From contig CAVTTB010000005.1 in NCBI GenBank assembly GCA_963737555.1, positions 1-64,000 on the forward strand: a DNA stretch of 64,000 nt. Direction: 5' to 3'. Origin of the DNA: JAHJQQ01 sp963737555. GTDB taxonomy: Bacteria; Pseudomonadota; Gammaproteobacteria; Thiohalobacterales; Thiohalobacteraceae. A model generated the notes under the pieces. The model searched no databases. It saw only the letters and a list, made by a program, of their open reading frames with translations, and was not told the DNA's origin. Below, one piece after another: positions 29,417 through 39,134 of the stretch (positions within the stretch are counted from its first letter, which is position 1; each line of letters opens with the position of its first letter). Both the position numbers and the translations under genes were made by a program.

Positions 29417-31806
29417 TTACGCCTCAACATATATATGCTCCGGCATCAGACCAGCCTGATAGCGCTCATACATCTTGGTATATGCCGCTTCGATATAACG
29501 GGTAAATCGTGCCGTATCAAACAAAGGCTTGGTGGATCGATGCACGGCCAGCTTTTGTCGGATAAGCAGAGAGAAGCTCTGGATTGGTCGCCAAGTCAAT
29601 AGCCAGTGATTCATATTCAGCATGGCTACTCGTGATCATCTCTGGCAAACCCATGGCATTGAGCAGACTCGCTGCTACACGTCCTGCAAAGGCATTCCCT
29701 AGATAAGTGAGCACAGGCAGTCCGGCCCACAAGGCGTCGCTGGCGGTGGTGTGGGCGTTGTAATAGAAGGTATCTATGAACAAGTCTGCATAACGATGGC
29801 GCGCCAGATGCTCAGCCATACCCATACGCGGCGCGAAAATCAGCCGACCCGGCGCAACACCACGCCGCTCGGCCTCGGCACGCAAATTCCGCGTCGCCGC
29901 CGCGTTCCCCTCCAGTAGCCAGAGCACACTTCCATCGACCGCAATCAATAATCGCATCCAGATATCGAATAGGTCCGGCGTGATTTTGTAAGCATTATTG
30001 AAACAACAAAACACAAACGCGTCATCCGGCAGCCCCAACTCATTCCGACTGAATACCCTATCGGATATAATCTTGGTCGAGTCGTTGAACCAATAGGTAT
30101 CCGGGAGATAGGCAACATGCTCGGTGAAATACCCCCGGTGCTCCCGCGGAATGACCGTCGCGTCGGCAATGATGTAGTCCATGAACTCCGCGCCCATTGT
30201 TCCTGGGAAACCCAGGTGATTCACTTGAACAGACGCCGCACGTGACGCGAAGATATCCGTACGGGAGCGTGCCGTGTAACCATTGAGATCGATGGCAATG
30301 TCGATCTGCAGCTCTCTCGCGAGCGCGACAACCTCACGATCGGATATAGCACTAACATCAATAAAACTGTCAAACGCCTTTTCCAATCGCTGCCGTATAG
30401 GCGCGTCCGTTGGCGGCGAAAATGAAAAGGCTATTACCTCGAACCTCCGTCTGATCATGGCGCTCGATCATTTCCGCGATCAGAAACGCCATCGCGTGAT
30501 TGCGAAAATCAGAGGAAAAATATCCCAGCCTTATCCGGTCATGCGCCGTGCGTTTATCATGCCCTGATAACTTTCCAGCGGATAACTGGCCGATGGCCGG
30601 ATATTTATCTCGTGTGTAAATCCTAGCGCAGCGCTGCTGCTGCTCTGGCGTCGACGGCGTTGGCAATAAAAAGAATGGCGTGGATACCCGATCACCTCGA
30701 TCAATCGCACAAGCCACATCACCGAAAGCAGCAGTAATCTCTGTCCAATCGCAGCAGCACATTTTACTATGCAACCAGGAGCCCAGGGCATAGGGCAGGT
30801 CTGGCTTAAGCGAAATCGCCCTGGCATAGGCTTCCTGCGCCTCACCGGCCCGATTCATATCCAGGAGTACATTACCCCGGTTGTTATGGGCATCGGCATA
30901 ATCGGGCTTGTACGCGATGGCGCTGTCGTAACTGGCTAACGCCTGATCAAGGCGATTAAGTTTACGCAGCGCATTGCCGCGATTGCTGAATGCCTCAGTA
31001 TAATTCGGCCTGAGCGCGATCGCTCGATCATAACTGGCCACAGCCTCTACATACAGACCCAGAGTCTGCAAGGCATTGGCACGATTGTAATGGGCATCGG
31101 GGTGTGTAGGCATGAACGTGATGACACGATCGCAATTGGCCAGCGCCTCATCGGTGCGGCCGAGATCATTGAGCACGTAGCCTCTATTATAATGTGCCTC
31201 GATGTAATCTGGTTTGATCGCGATGGCACGATCATAGCTTGCCAGCGCCTCATTCAGACGACCCAGACTCTTAAGCGTATTGCCGCGATTGAAGTACGCC
31301 TGGACGTAGTCCGGCTTCAGGGCGACGGTGCGATCATAGCTGGCTAGCGCTTCCTCAGTGCGCAAAAGCTCGTTTAGCACATTGCCGCGGTTGAAATGCG
31401 CCTGAAACAGGTCAGGCTTGAGGGCGACAGCACGATCGCAGCATTCCAAAGCCTCATCTAACCGCTTTAGCGCATGGAATGCGCCACCAAGGTTCATATA
31501 CGCAACGGGTTGGCTTGGAAATAATTTCAGCGACTTCTCTATGAATTGTATGCCTTCCTGAAGGTGGCCGCTTTGCAGACACAGCATGCCAAAATTACTA
31601 AGCGCATCTACATGGTGATCATTTGCCGAAAGCAGCTTTTCATAAAGCACCTTTGCTGCGCCAAGATTGCCGGCTTGGTGTTGTGCAACGGCCTGCGCAA
31701 ACAAGGCAGCATCACCGTGCCCGTCCAGGAATGGCGGCCGAGGGGCATTCCTGTCAGTAGATGGGGAGAGTGATTTCTTTGAGGGCTTGGGTGTCTTTTT
31801 CTTCAT
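29417..31806 (-). CDS. TPR / SPINDLY-type O-GlcNAc-transferase-like glycosyltransferase, two frameshifts
   Basis: About 795 residues from MKKKTPKPSKK at 31806. The N-terminal half is a run of about ten TPRs with the NRGN.L...GR..EAL.SYDRA.A.KPDY pattern. The C-terminal half is a GT41 catalytic region: HDRIRLGYFSSDFRNHAMAF, DIAIDLNGYTARSRTDIF, VNHLGFPGTMG, DYIIADATVIP, FCCFNNAYKITP and FIDTFYYNAHTTASDALWAG. Frame changes near 30400 and 29540 interrupt it. Bacterial homologues glycosylate proteins, often surface or flagellar ones. A target near the LPS and PEP-CTERM genes is an inference. Confidence 0.88.
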
Positions 31807-31980
31807 CAATTGCAGCACAGATAAAAACACAATACAGAATATGTACACTGTATCTACGACTGTGGATACTGTCTAGGCGGCACACCCACGTACTACGCAT
31901 CAATCGCCGAAGCTGCCATACAGCATCAGTTGATTGAACCCTGCGGAGGCACAATACAAGCCTCACTCTCGGATCTGCGT

Positions 31981-32965
31981 CTACAGCAGCCCATCCTGCC
32001 GCAACCGGCCCAACACATCTGCCGGCGCAATCTCCGCCAGACATGCATGTCTCCGCGCCGGCGGACACTCGCCAAGATAACAAGGACTACACTCGACCGG
32101 ATGCACGAACACCCGCTCGCCCTGTCCCAGAGCATGATGCCGCCGCCAATCGGTCGGGCCAAAAAATGCGTACACGGGAATACCCGCCGCCGAGAACAGA
32201 TGCATCGGTCCGGAATCGTTCACCACGGCAAAACGCGCATGACGTGCGAGTTCGGTTAGCCCCGGGAATCGAAAAAACGCCGGTCATATCCCTTCCTACC
32301 TGCGTGGCCAGCGCGTGATTGAGCGCCACTTCATCCGGACCGCCGACCCACAGCACGGCGATCCCGGCCGCTTCGATGCCGCGCGCCAAAGCGACGAAAT
32401 GTTCGGCCTCCCAGCGCTTGGACGGCCAGCGCGCGCTGGAACCGGCATGCACCAGCGCAAAAGCACGCCCGCTCAATCCCTCTGTCGCCAGTCGCTCGGC
32501 GATCACCATCTGCTCGGACGGTGCCGGCCAGAGTTGCGGACGCGGCTCAGCATCGGGCAAGCCGGCGCTGCCGATGAGTCGATTGAGGCGCGGAAACACG
32601 TGTTCGCGGATATCGTCGTGAGCTGGGCTGTGCGTATAGATCCAGCGCGGCGCGATGCCGACGCGTTTGGCCGCACCGGAAAGGAAGGTCAGGGCGCGAC
32701 TGCGGTCGGAACCTTGCAGGTCGTAGACCGTACTGAATTGTTGCGTCCGAATCCAACTCAAGGCCGCCCACATGGCTCGCACACCCTGGCGCGGGTAGGC
32801 GACGACTTTCAAGCGCGGATGACCGACAAACAGCGGCGCAAACGCCGGCGAGGTCAGCAGCCAGACTTCACCCGTATGATGTTCGAGGATACGTTCGATG
32901 TGCGGCGTACACAGCACCACATCGCCCAGCGCACCCACCTTGATGATCAGTGTTCGGTTACTCAT
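31981..32965 (-). CDS. Second GT9-family heptosyltransferase, one frameshift
   Basis: About 328 residues from MSNRTLIIKVGALGDVVL at 32965. The GT9 motifs are present: VHAGSSARWPSKRW in the centre, and VVNDSGPMHLFSAAGIPVYA in the C-terminal half. One frame change near 32250 separates them. It uses an ADP-heptose-type donor for LPS core or a related glycan. A cysteine-rich C-terminal piece (ECSPCYLGECPPARRHAC) is typical of a subset of these enzymes. It is divergent from the GT4 gene at 33091. Confidence 0.87.
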
Positions 32966-33090
32966 ACCCGACTCCGGCCAACGCATCGGACTGACACACA
33001 CATGCAAGCATAAACCAGGCGGACAACCGCAGCGCGCCCGTAGAGCAGGATACGTTTACATTATACGCAGTCGCTCTGCATAATCGCGCC

Positions 33091-34152
33091 GTGAAAGACA
33101 AGAGCATACTCTGGTGGGGCCGCTTCGATCCGGATTACTCCCGCAACCGTATCGTCCGCCAGGCGTTGCGTGAACTCGGCTGGTCACTGATCGATTTCCA
33201 CCCGCATGTCTCATCGCTCGGCGATCTGGAGGCGCACCTGCGTCTGAAGGCAACGCCGCGCCTGGTCTGGGTGCCCTGCTTCCGCCAGCGCGATGTCTTG
33301 GCTGCCTCACGTTGGGCCTGGCGGCAACACATTCCGCTGTTGTTCGATCCGCTCATCAGCGCTTATGACAAGCAGATCTTCGAACGCAGCAAACTTGCAT
33401 CGGACAGCGCCAAAGCGCAACGACTGCTGAACTGGGAGCGGCGCCTGTTCAAGCAAGCGGACATCCTGCTCGCCGACACGCAACTGCACGCCGATTTCTT
33501 CCGCGATGTACTGCAGGCCACCGTCGCGCAGATCCATGTCGTCCCGGTCGGCGCGGAGGAAGCGCTGTTTCATCCCGCGCCAGCACCACCCGTCACAAAA
33601 TCATCTGTCGATGTATTGTTCTACGGCAGCTTCATCCCGCTGCAAGGCCCGGAGACCATCATCTCCGCCGCCTGGCAAACCCGCGGCGAACCGATTCGTT
33701 GGCATCTGGTCGGCAACGGTCCGCTGCGCAAAGCTTGCGAAAAACTCGCCGCGGGTCTCGACAATGTCGTGTTCGAAGACTGGATTCCTTATGCCGACTT
33801 GCCCGCACGCATCCATCAAGCCGACATTCTGCTGGGTGTATTCGGCGCCACCGCCAAGGCCGGCCGCGTCATCCCCAACAAGGTGTATCAGGCGCTGGCC
33901 TGCGGCAAGCCGGTGATCACACAGCGCAGCTTGGCCTATCCCGCCGCGTTGATCGACGATCGCGACTGCGGATTGACCTGGGTCGACGCGGATGATCCGA
34001 CGGCCTTAGCGACGGCTGTGCGGACTCTGGCGGCCGATGCCAAACCGCGACACGCCCAAGGCGAAGCCGCCTACCGTACCTACACAACGCACTTCTCTAA
34101 CGACTGTATCCGGGCCGCACTCGAAGGCAGCCTAAGCAGCGTGCTGCGGTGA
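33091..34152 (+). CDS. GT4-family glycosyltransferase
   Basis: 353 residues from GTG 33091. It has the GT-B fold pattern: an N-terminal domain ending in ADILLADTQLHADFF, then VDVLFYGSFIPLQGPETII, WHLVGNGPLRKACEKLA and a donor site with GRVIPNKVYQALACGKPVIT. The donor and acceptor are not assigned; context points to LPS core or O-antigen. Its last 21 bp overlap the end of the convergent O-antigen-ligase gene. Confidence 0.85.
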   Translation: MKDKSILWWGRFDPDYSRNRIVRQALRELGWSLIDFHPHVSSLGDLEAHLRLKATPRLVWVPCFRQRDVLAASRWAWRQHIPLLFDPLISAYDKQIFERSKLASDSAKAQRLLNWERRLFKQADILLADTQLHADFFRDVLQATVAQIHVVPVGAEEALFHPAPAPPVTKSSVDVLFYGSFIPLQGPETIISAAWQTRGEPIRWHLVGNGPLRKACEKLAAGLDNVVFEDWIPYADLPARIHQADILLGVFGATAKAGRVIPNKVYQALACGKPVITQRSLAYPAALIDDRDCGLTWVDADDPTALATAVRTLAADAKPRHAQGEAAYRTYTTHFSNDCIRAALEGSLSSVLR

Positions 34153-35317
34153 GCTAGGTGACGCGATATTCTGCGCCGCCGGCAGCAATAGCGTGCGCAA
34201 AACCGCCAGCTCAAACAGCATCAGCATCGCAAACGAGACTGAACCATAGGAATGATCGAGACTGGCGACCACCAGAATCGCAACCACGCCCGCCAGCCAT
34301 GGCGCACAGCGCGTCTTGAGTTCATCCGAGGCCATACGCAAGCCATGCACCACCGGCCGAAATAGCACCCACAGCAACGCCAGCAATACACCCAGACCCA
34401 GCACGCCGGTCTCATACCAGGCATCGAAGAGAAAATTATGGAAGCTCTTAACCTCAGCATTGAGCAATGGAATGGAATACTGTGCATTGCCCATACCCAC
34501 GCCCAGCCAAAAGTTTTCCGGTGGATGATTGATCGCATCGATCCACATGGTGGTGCGGCGACTGGACCAGACATCTAAAATCTTCAACCAATCTGTGCTG
34601 TGCAACTGCGACAATTTTGGCACCAACTCAATTGCCAGAACGCCGAAGAGCAGCAGCAACGCCACCCACAGTATCCGCACCCCGTAGCGCAGATGGAACA
34701 TCAGCATCACCAACAGACCAATGCTCGCCGCCAGCACCTCGGTACTGCTGTCGGCGAACACCAGACCCGTGAAGCCCATCACCACCAAGAGTCGGCACTA
34801 GCCAGCGCACAACTCCAGGCGTGTATTCATTTCTCAGCCAGGCAATCAGAAACGGCAACATATACGCCAGCGCCATCCCGTTTATGGTCCTGGCGACATG
34901 CGCACCTTGCCACTCTGCCTTGAGCAACAAGATCAGAAACCCAAACAGTGCAATACCGGCGGCGATCCCCGCCCAGCGCAGGAGCCGCGCTTCGTCCAGC
35001 GTCTGCCGCGCCAGCACCGACAGCGTGACCGGCAACACCAAGGTGTAAGCCGCCCAGCGAAACCAAGTATGCAGCGCCTCATCGGGCTTACCCGCTACCA
35101 CCACGCTGAGCAAGAACACGCCAACCAATATGCTGTAAATAAATCCCAACGGCGCCGGCATGACCCAATCACGCGGCCGCAATGACAACAGCGCCCACAA
35201 CAGATAAGAAAAGAACAACACATTACCCAACGCCCGACCCAGCATCATCGCCGTCGGCAGAAATACCGGCAACATCCAACCCAAGCGAAAAAACCCGTCA
35301 CGCACCCGCTGCAACAC
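34132..35317 (-). CDS. O-antigen ligase / polymerase (WaaL/Wzy-like), one frameshift
   Basis: About 394 residues from GTG 35317, with GAGGAGA upstream. It is a polytopic membrane protein of about ten hydrophobic segments. The O-antigen-ligase pattern is visible in the large periplasmic loop (NHPPENFWLGVGMGNAQYS, then KSFHNFLFDAWYETGVLGL). A frame change near 34790 splits it into two parts. It probably joins O-antigen or another glycan to lipid A-core at the periplasmic face. WaaL and Wzy cannot be told apart from this sequence alone. Confidence 0.8.
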
Positions 35318-35349
35318 TAGCGTTCTCCTCTACGGCCTGACTTTCATAT

Positions 35350-36480
35350 TCAAACACGCCCAGTCGAAAGCGATTGATACACATCCAGCGTACTATCCAA
35401 CATGCGCTGCAGCGTGAACGGATGCCCACCCGGCACCGGCGGCGTCTTGCTGAGAAATTTTTCCACGCGCGCCGTCAGTTCATCCATATCGCCAAACGGG
35501 ACGCGGCCTTCCGGAAACATTTCCGCGAGAATCTCGCCAACGCCGCCGTGATCGTAGCCAATCACCGGCACGCCCAACGCCAAGGCCTCCAGCACGGTAC
35601 GGCCAAAGGATTCCGGTTGCTGCGACAGTGACAACACCAGATTGGAACTCGCATACACCTCGCGCATATCGTTGCGCTCGCCGGTGAAGGTGATATGCGT
35701 ATCCAGACCACGGTCACGCACCAAGTGCCGCAGGCTCTGCGCATATTTCAGCCGGTGTGGATCCTCGCCCCCGACGATCAGACCTTGTACGGACAGCTTG
35801 CGCTCGACCAACCGCGCGATCAGTTCGATAAAATCTTCATGACCTTTGAGCCGCGTCAATCGCCCCGGCAACGCCAGCACGTAACTGTCGAGCAGGTACG
35901 GGTAACGCTGAAACCAGGTCTGCGACCAGGACGGCGGCGGGCGATGGCCGTGCGGATAGAGTTTGGGATCGACGCCGCGCGGAATCACACTGATGCGCGA
36001 GGGATCGACCTGCGGATAGTTGTCGAGGATATAACGCTGCACCGCATCGGACACGGCGATCACGCGCTCGCCTTTGGTCATGATCGCGCTGTAACGGCTG
36101 ACGCTGTAAAAGCCGTGCACCGTGGTGACAAAACGCGGCCGCGTGCGCGGGTCCATGCCACGCCAGGCACGGTAAGCAATCCAGGCCGGCAGGCGCGAAC
36201 GTGCATGCAATATATCGACATGTTCGTCGCGCAGAAACTTGCGTAGCTTGCGGATGAAGCGCAGCGTCGTCAGCGATTTCGCACCGACTTTCCACTGCAC
36301 ATGCTCAACCTTGTGGCGCGTCAGCTCATGCACCATGCGTCCGCCGGCGGAAATGACAATAGCGCGATGCCCACGCCGCACCAACTCGGCGCCGACCTCG
36401 ACCGTACCGCGCTCGACGCCACCCGACGCCATCGCCGGCAGAATTTGTACGACTGTCAGAGGGCGCGTCATGGTGCTCAT
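35350..36480 (-). CDS. GT4-family glycosyltransferase (LPS core type)
   Basis: 376 residues, intact. The N-terminal acceptor domain begins VVQILPAMASGGVERGTVEV, with DILHARSRLPAW and FVTTVHGFYS. The donor domain carries VIPRGVDP, LPGRLTRLKGHEDFIELI and the E-x7-E nucleotide-sugar motif in PESFGRTVLEALALG. It belongs to an LPS core or O-antigen pathway by context, next to the ligase gene on the same strand, 32 bp upstream of it. The sugar is unknown. Confidence 0.88.
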   Translation of the reverse strand: MSTMTRPLTVVQILPAMASGGVERGTVEVGAELVRRGHRAIVISAGGRMVHELTRHKVEHVQWKVGAKSLTTLRFIRKLRKFLRDEHVDILHARSRLPAWIAYRAWRGMDPRTRPRFVTTVHGFYSVSRYSAIMTKGERVIAVSDAVQRYILDNYPQVDPSRISVIPRGVDPKLYPHGHRPPPSWSQTWFQRYPYLLDSYVLALPGRLTRLKGHEDFIELIARLVERKLSVQGLIVGGEDPHRLKYAQSLRHLVRDRGLDTHITFTGERNDMREVYASSNLVLSLSQQPESFGRTVLEALALGVPVIGYDHGGVGEILAEMFPEGRVPFGDMDELTARVEKFLSKTPPVPGGHPFTLQRMLDSTLDVYQSLSTGRV

Positions 36481-36502
36481 CTAAGATCGAAAGATTTTTT
36501 GG

Positions 36503-36624
36503 CCACGGAAAACACGGACAGGCACAGACTATTGAAAAATCCATGCGCCATACAATGACGGTTGCGCACGCGGAATGTCACTACCACGCATGTCATGACT
36601 GATCTCATTCCGTGTTTTCCGTGG
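36503..36624. repeat. 16-bp inverted repeat flanking a 90-bp spacer
   Basis: CCACGGAAAACACGGA at 36503-36518 and its exact complement at 36609-36624 bracket the gap between the GT4 and ELM1-family genes. A partial relative (CCACGGAAACACCCGG) occurs near 10.7 kb. It is a dispersed intergenic repeat of unknown function. Confidence 0.75.
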
Positions 36625-36643
36625 CGCATTTTGGCCGTTTCTG

Positions 36644-37579
36644 CTAATCGGATTCCGCGGCGAAGAAACGCAAAACGATCTCACGCGCAACGCGCGCCGC
36701 TTCGCTGAAGGCTTGTTTGGGCGGACGCAATTCCGCGCCCGAACGCCATTGTGAAAAGCTCGTCACTAATTCAGTATCGATCAGGCTCTGAATGCCGCTG
36801 GCGACGCGGTCTTCACCGACGGCCGGCACGTCGATCAGCCCAACAGACGCGCCGGCCGACAAAGCCTCGTACACCATCGACACACTGTCGGCCGTTACCC
36901 ATACCGTACCGGCCCAGGCCAGTTGCGTGGGTAACCATTCGGCATCGGTCTGTTCAAAGGGGACCACCTCAATGCGCGCCGGATCGATGATCTTGTTCAA
37001 CGCCGCAACGAAACTCGGCGGCGTGCGCCGCGACGTGGTCAGTCGCCAACGCTGCTGCGACGCACTGCGTGCCTGGATCTGCGCGATTTGTTCAATGACC
37101 TCGCGTTCCGACCAACGGTGATGTTTCGAGGGTCCGCCGATCAACAGCAAACCCTGACGCGGATCTTTGGCAGCGCCGGGACGCACGCGGTTGAGCACAC
37201 CCTGGGTGATGATTACGTTCTCGGTCGGACGCGGCGCATCGTGCAGCGGTATCACGCAGAGATCGAACCACGCACTCGGGAGACTCGGCTGCATCAGCAG
37301 CACCGCACGGCCGCCGCGTGCACGCCGTGCGGCCAGCAGCGGCACATGCGTCGCGTGTCCGGCACCCAATAGCAGATCCGGATCAGGCAACGTATCGCCC
37401 CAAGGGAACCACCAGATCGCCCAGGCAGCGGCGGCGACCAAGCTGTTCGGCGCCTGGATATCATGGACTTCAACGGGACGATGCACCTGTAACGCCTGCG
37501 CCAGACCGGCGGTCTGATTTTCGTGACCGGGTTTGCCGTCGATGAAACGCCAGATGATCAGAGGTCGGGGGTTGTTCAT
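36644..37579 (-). CDS. ELM1/DUF1022-family protein
   Basis: 311 residues. The N-terminus IIWRFIDGKPGHENQTAGLA and the later GLLLIGGPSKHHRW, WRLTTSRRTPP and VTADSVSMVYEALSAG are typical of the family related to plant mitochondrial fission protein ELM1. Many bacterial members lie in LPS or capsule clusters and resemble GT-B glycosyltransferases in their C-terminal half. The exact activity is not established. It lies upstream of the GT4 gene on the same strand, separated by the inverted repeat at 36.5 kb. Confidence 0.85.
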   Translation of the reverse strand: MNNPRPLIIWRFIDGKPGHENQTAGLAQALQVHRPVEVHDIQAPNSLVAAAAWAIWWFPWGDTLPDPDLLLGAGHATHVPLLAARRARGGRAVLLMQPSLPSAWFDLCVIPLHDAPRPTENVIITQGVLNRVRPGAAKDPRQGLLLIGGPSKHHRWSEREVIEQIAQIQARSASQQRWRLTTSRRTPPSFVAALNKIIDPARIEVVPFEQTDAEWLPTQLAWAGTVWVTADSVSMVYEALSAGASVGLIDVPAVGEDRVASGIQSLIDTELVTSFSQWRSGAELRPPKQAFSEAARVAREIVLRFFAAESD

Positions 37580-37712
37580 CGAGGGCTGTGGTTAGGAGAG
37601 GGGTCAAACTAGGTTCACACCAGAGGACACAGCGCACACAGAGAAAAATTATTTAATGCTTTAACCTCTGTCTCACTCTGGCGTGTCTCCAGCGAGTAAA
37701 AAATCTCCACCG

Positions 37713-37940
37713 TCAGTTCACGCTATCCTTCAACACGTAATCCGCGCCGCAATACGGGCACTTCACCTGACCGGTCGCTTCGATCTGAAGATACACGCGC
37801 GGATGCGAATTCCACAGACTCATGCTGTCCATCGGGCAATGCAGCGGCAGATCGGCGCGCGTGACCTCGTAACGGTTCTGCGCGTTGGGTTCGCTGTATT
37901 TGGAACTGCCCACAGCCGCGGCGGTATTGGGGTTGGTCAT
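37713..37940 (-). CDS. zf-CHCC zinc-finger protein
   Basis: 75 residues from ATG 37940. The small fold has LHCPMDSMSLWNSHPRVYL and KCPYCGADYVL, giving the C...H...CxxC zinc ligands of the family that includes the mitochondrial complex I subunit NDUFS6. It is widespread in proteobacteria next to ilvE, as here. Its bacterial role is not known. Confidence 0.85.
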   Translation of the reverse strand: MTNPNTAAAVGSSKYSEPNAQNRYEVTRADLPLHCPMDSMSLWNSHPRVYLQIEATGQVKCPYCGADYVLKDSVN

Positions 37941-37963
37941 TGCGTTCTCCGAAAACAGCCTGC

Positions 37964-38072
37964 GTAAGATGGGTGGAGGCGTTTTGTGCCGTAACCCATC
38001 AGGGCGTGTCGTGCCTGTCGATGATGGACCGTGCCGCACCTGATGGGTTGCGCTGCGCTCCACCCATCCTAC
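37964..38072. repeat. Inverted repeat between the zinc-finger gene and ilvE
   Basis: GTAAGATGGGTGGAGGCG and AACCCATCAG on the left are mirrored by CTGATGGGTT and CGCTCCACCCATCCTAC on the right. It can form a long imperfect hairpin. The GATGGGTGGAGCGCAGCG type is a dispersed intergenic repeat in many proteobacteria. Confidence 0.8.
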
Positions 38073-38092
38073 ACGGACTCCTCACTACTCAA

Positions 38093-39013
38093 TCATACCA
38101 GCGTCAACCACTCCGGATGCTTGGCGTGACGGCCATGCACCAGATCGAAATACGTTGCCTGTAATTTTGTCGTGATCGGTCCGCGCGTGCCGCTGCCGAT
38201 CATGCGGCCATCGACTTCGCGAATCGGCGTAACTTCGGCGGCGGTACCGGTGAAGAAGGCCTCGTCAGCGATATAGACTTCATCGCGGGTAATGCGCTTT
38301 TCTTTGACAGTGATGCCGGCTTCCGCGGCCAGGGTAAACAGCGTATCGCGGGTGATGCCATCAAGTGCCGAGGTCAGATCCGGCGTATAGATCACGCCGT
38401 CACGCACGATAAAGATGTTCTCGCCGGAACCTTCGGCGACATAGCCTTCGGCATCCAGCAGCATGGCCTCGTCGTGACCGGAGGCCAGCGCCTCGCGCAG
38501 GGCCAGCATGGAGTTCATGTAGTTGCCGTTGGCCTTGGCCTTGCACATGGTGATGTTCACATGATGACGCGTGAACGACGAGGTCTTGATGCGAATGCCG
38601 CGCTCCATGTTCTCGGCGCCGAGGTACGAACCCCAGGTCCAGGCAGCAATCATGCAATGCACTTTGAGATTGTCGGCGCGCAGACCCATGCCTTCGGAGC
38701 CGTAGAAACACATCGGGCGGATATAGGCCGATTCAAGATTGTTTTCACGCACCACAGCCTGTTGCGCTGCGCTGATGGTCGCCTTATCCCAGGGCATCGG
38801 CATCATCAGGATATGCGCGGAACGGAATAGACGCTGCGTGTGCGCGTCGAGGCGGAAGATTGCCGTGCCCTTGTCAGTCTTGTAGGCGCGCACACCCTCG
38901 AACACACCCATGCCGTAATGCAGGGTATGGGTGAGCACATGCACCTTGGCTTCGCGCCAGGGCACCATTTCACCGTCCAACCAGATCACGCCGTCACGAT
39001 CGGCCATCGACAT
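38093..39013 (-). CDS. ilvE: Branched-chain amino acid aminotransferase
   Basis: 306 residues, full length. A class IV PLP-dependent transaminase: HYGMGVFEGVRAYKT, RPMCFYGSEGMGLRADNL, the PLP-lysine region CKAKANGNYMNSMLA, EGSGENIFIVRDGVIYTPDL and FFTGTAAEVTPIREVDGR. It performs the last step of Leu, Ile and Val synthesis in the cytoplasm. It lies between two dispersed inverted repeats. Confidence 0.95.
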   Translation of the reverse strand: MSMADRDGVIWLDGEMVPWREAKVHVLTHTLHYGMGVFEGVRAYKTDKGTAIFRLDAHTQRLFRSAHILMMPMPWDKATISAAQQAVVRENNLESAYIRPMCFYGSEGMGLRADNLKVHCMIAAWTWGSYLGAENMERGIRIKTSSFTRHHVNITMCKAKANGNYMNSMLALREALASGHDEAMLLDAEGYVAEGSGENIFIVRDGVIYTPDLTSALDGITRDTLFTLAAEAGITVKEKRITRDEVYIADEAFFTGTAAEVTPIREVDGRMIGSGTRGPITTKLQATYFDLVHGRHAKHPEWLTLV

Positions 39014-39041
39014 CGTACTTCTCCTCTTTCAATTCGTGTCC

Positions 39042-39129
39042 TGTAGGAGCGGGTTCTGTCCGCGAAATCCAATGGGGACAGATTTGAAATCTGTCCCCGG
39101 ATCGCTCACGGGCAGAACCCGCTCCTACA
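39042..39129. repeat. REP-like nested inverted repeat between ilvE and glnE
   Basis: The outer arms are TGTAGGAGCGGGTTCTGTCC (39042 on) and GGGCAGAACCCGCTCCTACA (ending 39129). Inside lies a nearly perfect palindrome with arms GGGGACAGATTT and AAATCTGTCCCC at 39074-39098. The outer type is a known REP-like repeat of gammaproteobacteria. A relative of the inner palindrome lies at 18011-18035, and a partial outer arm (GTGTAGGAGCGTG) near 50.46 kb. Confidence 0.85.
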
Positions 39130-39134
39130 AGTAT

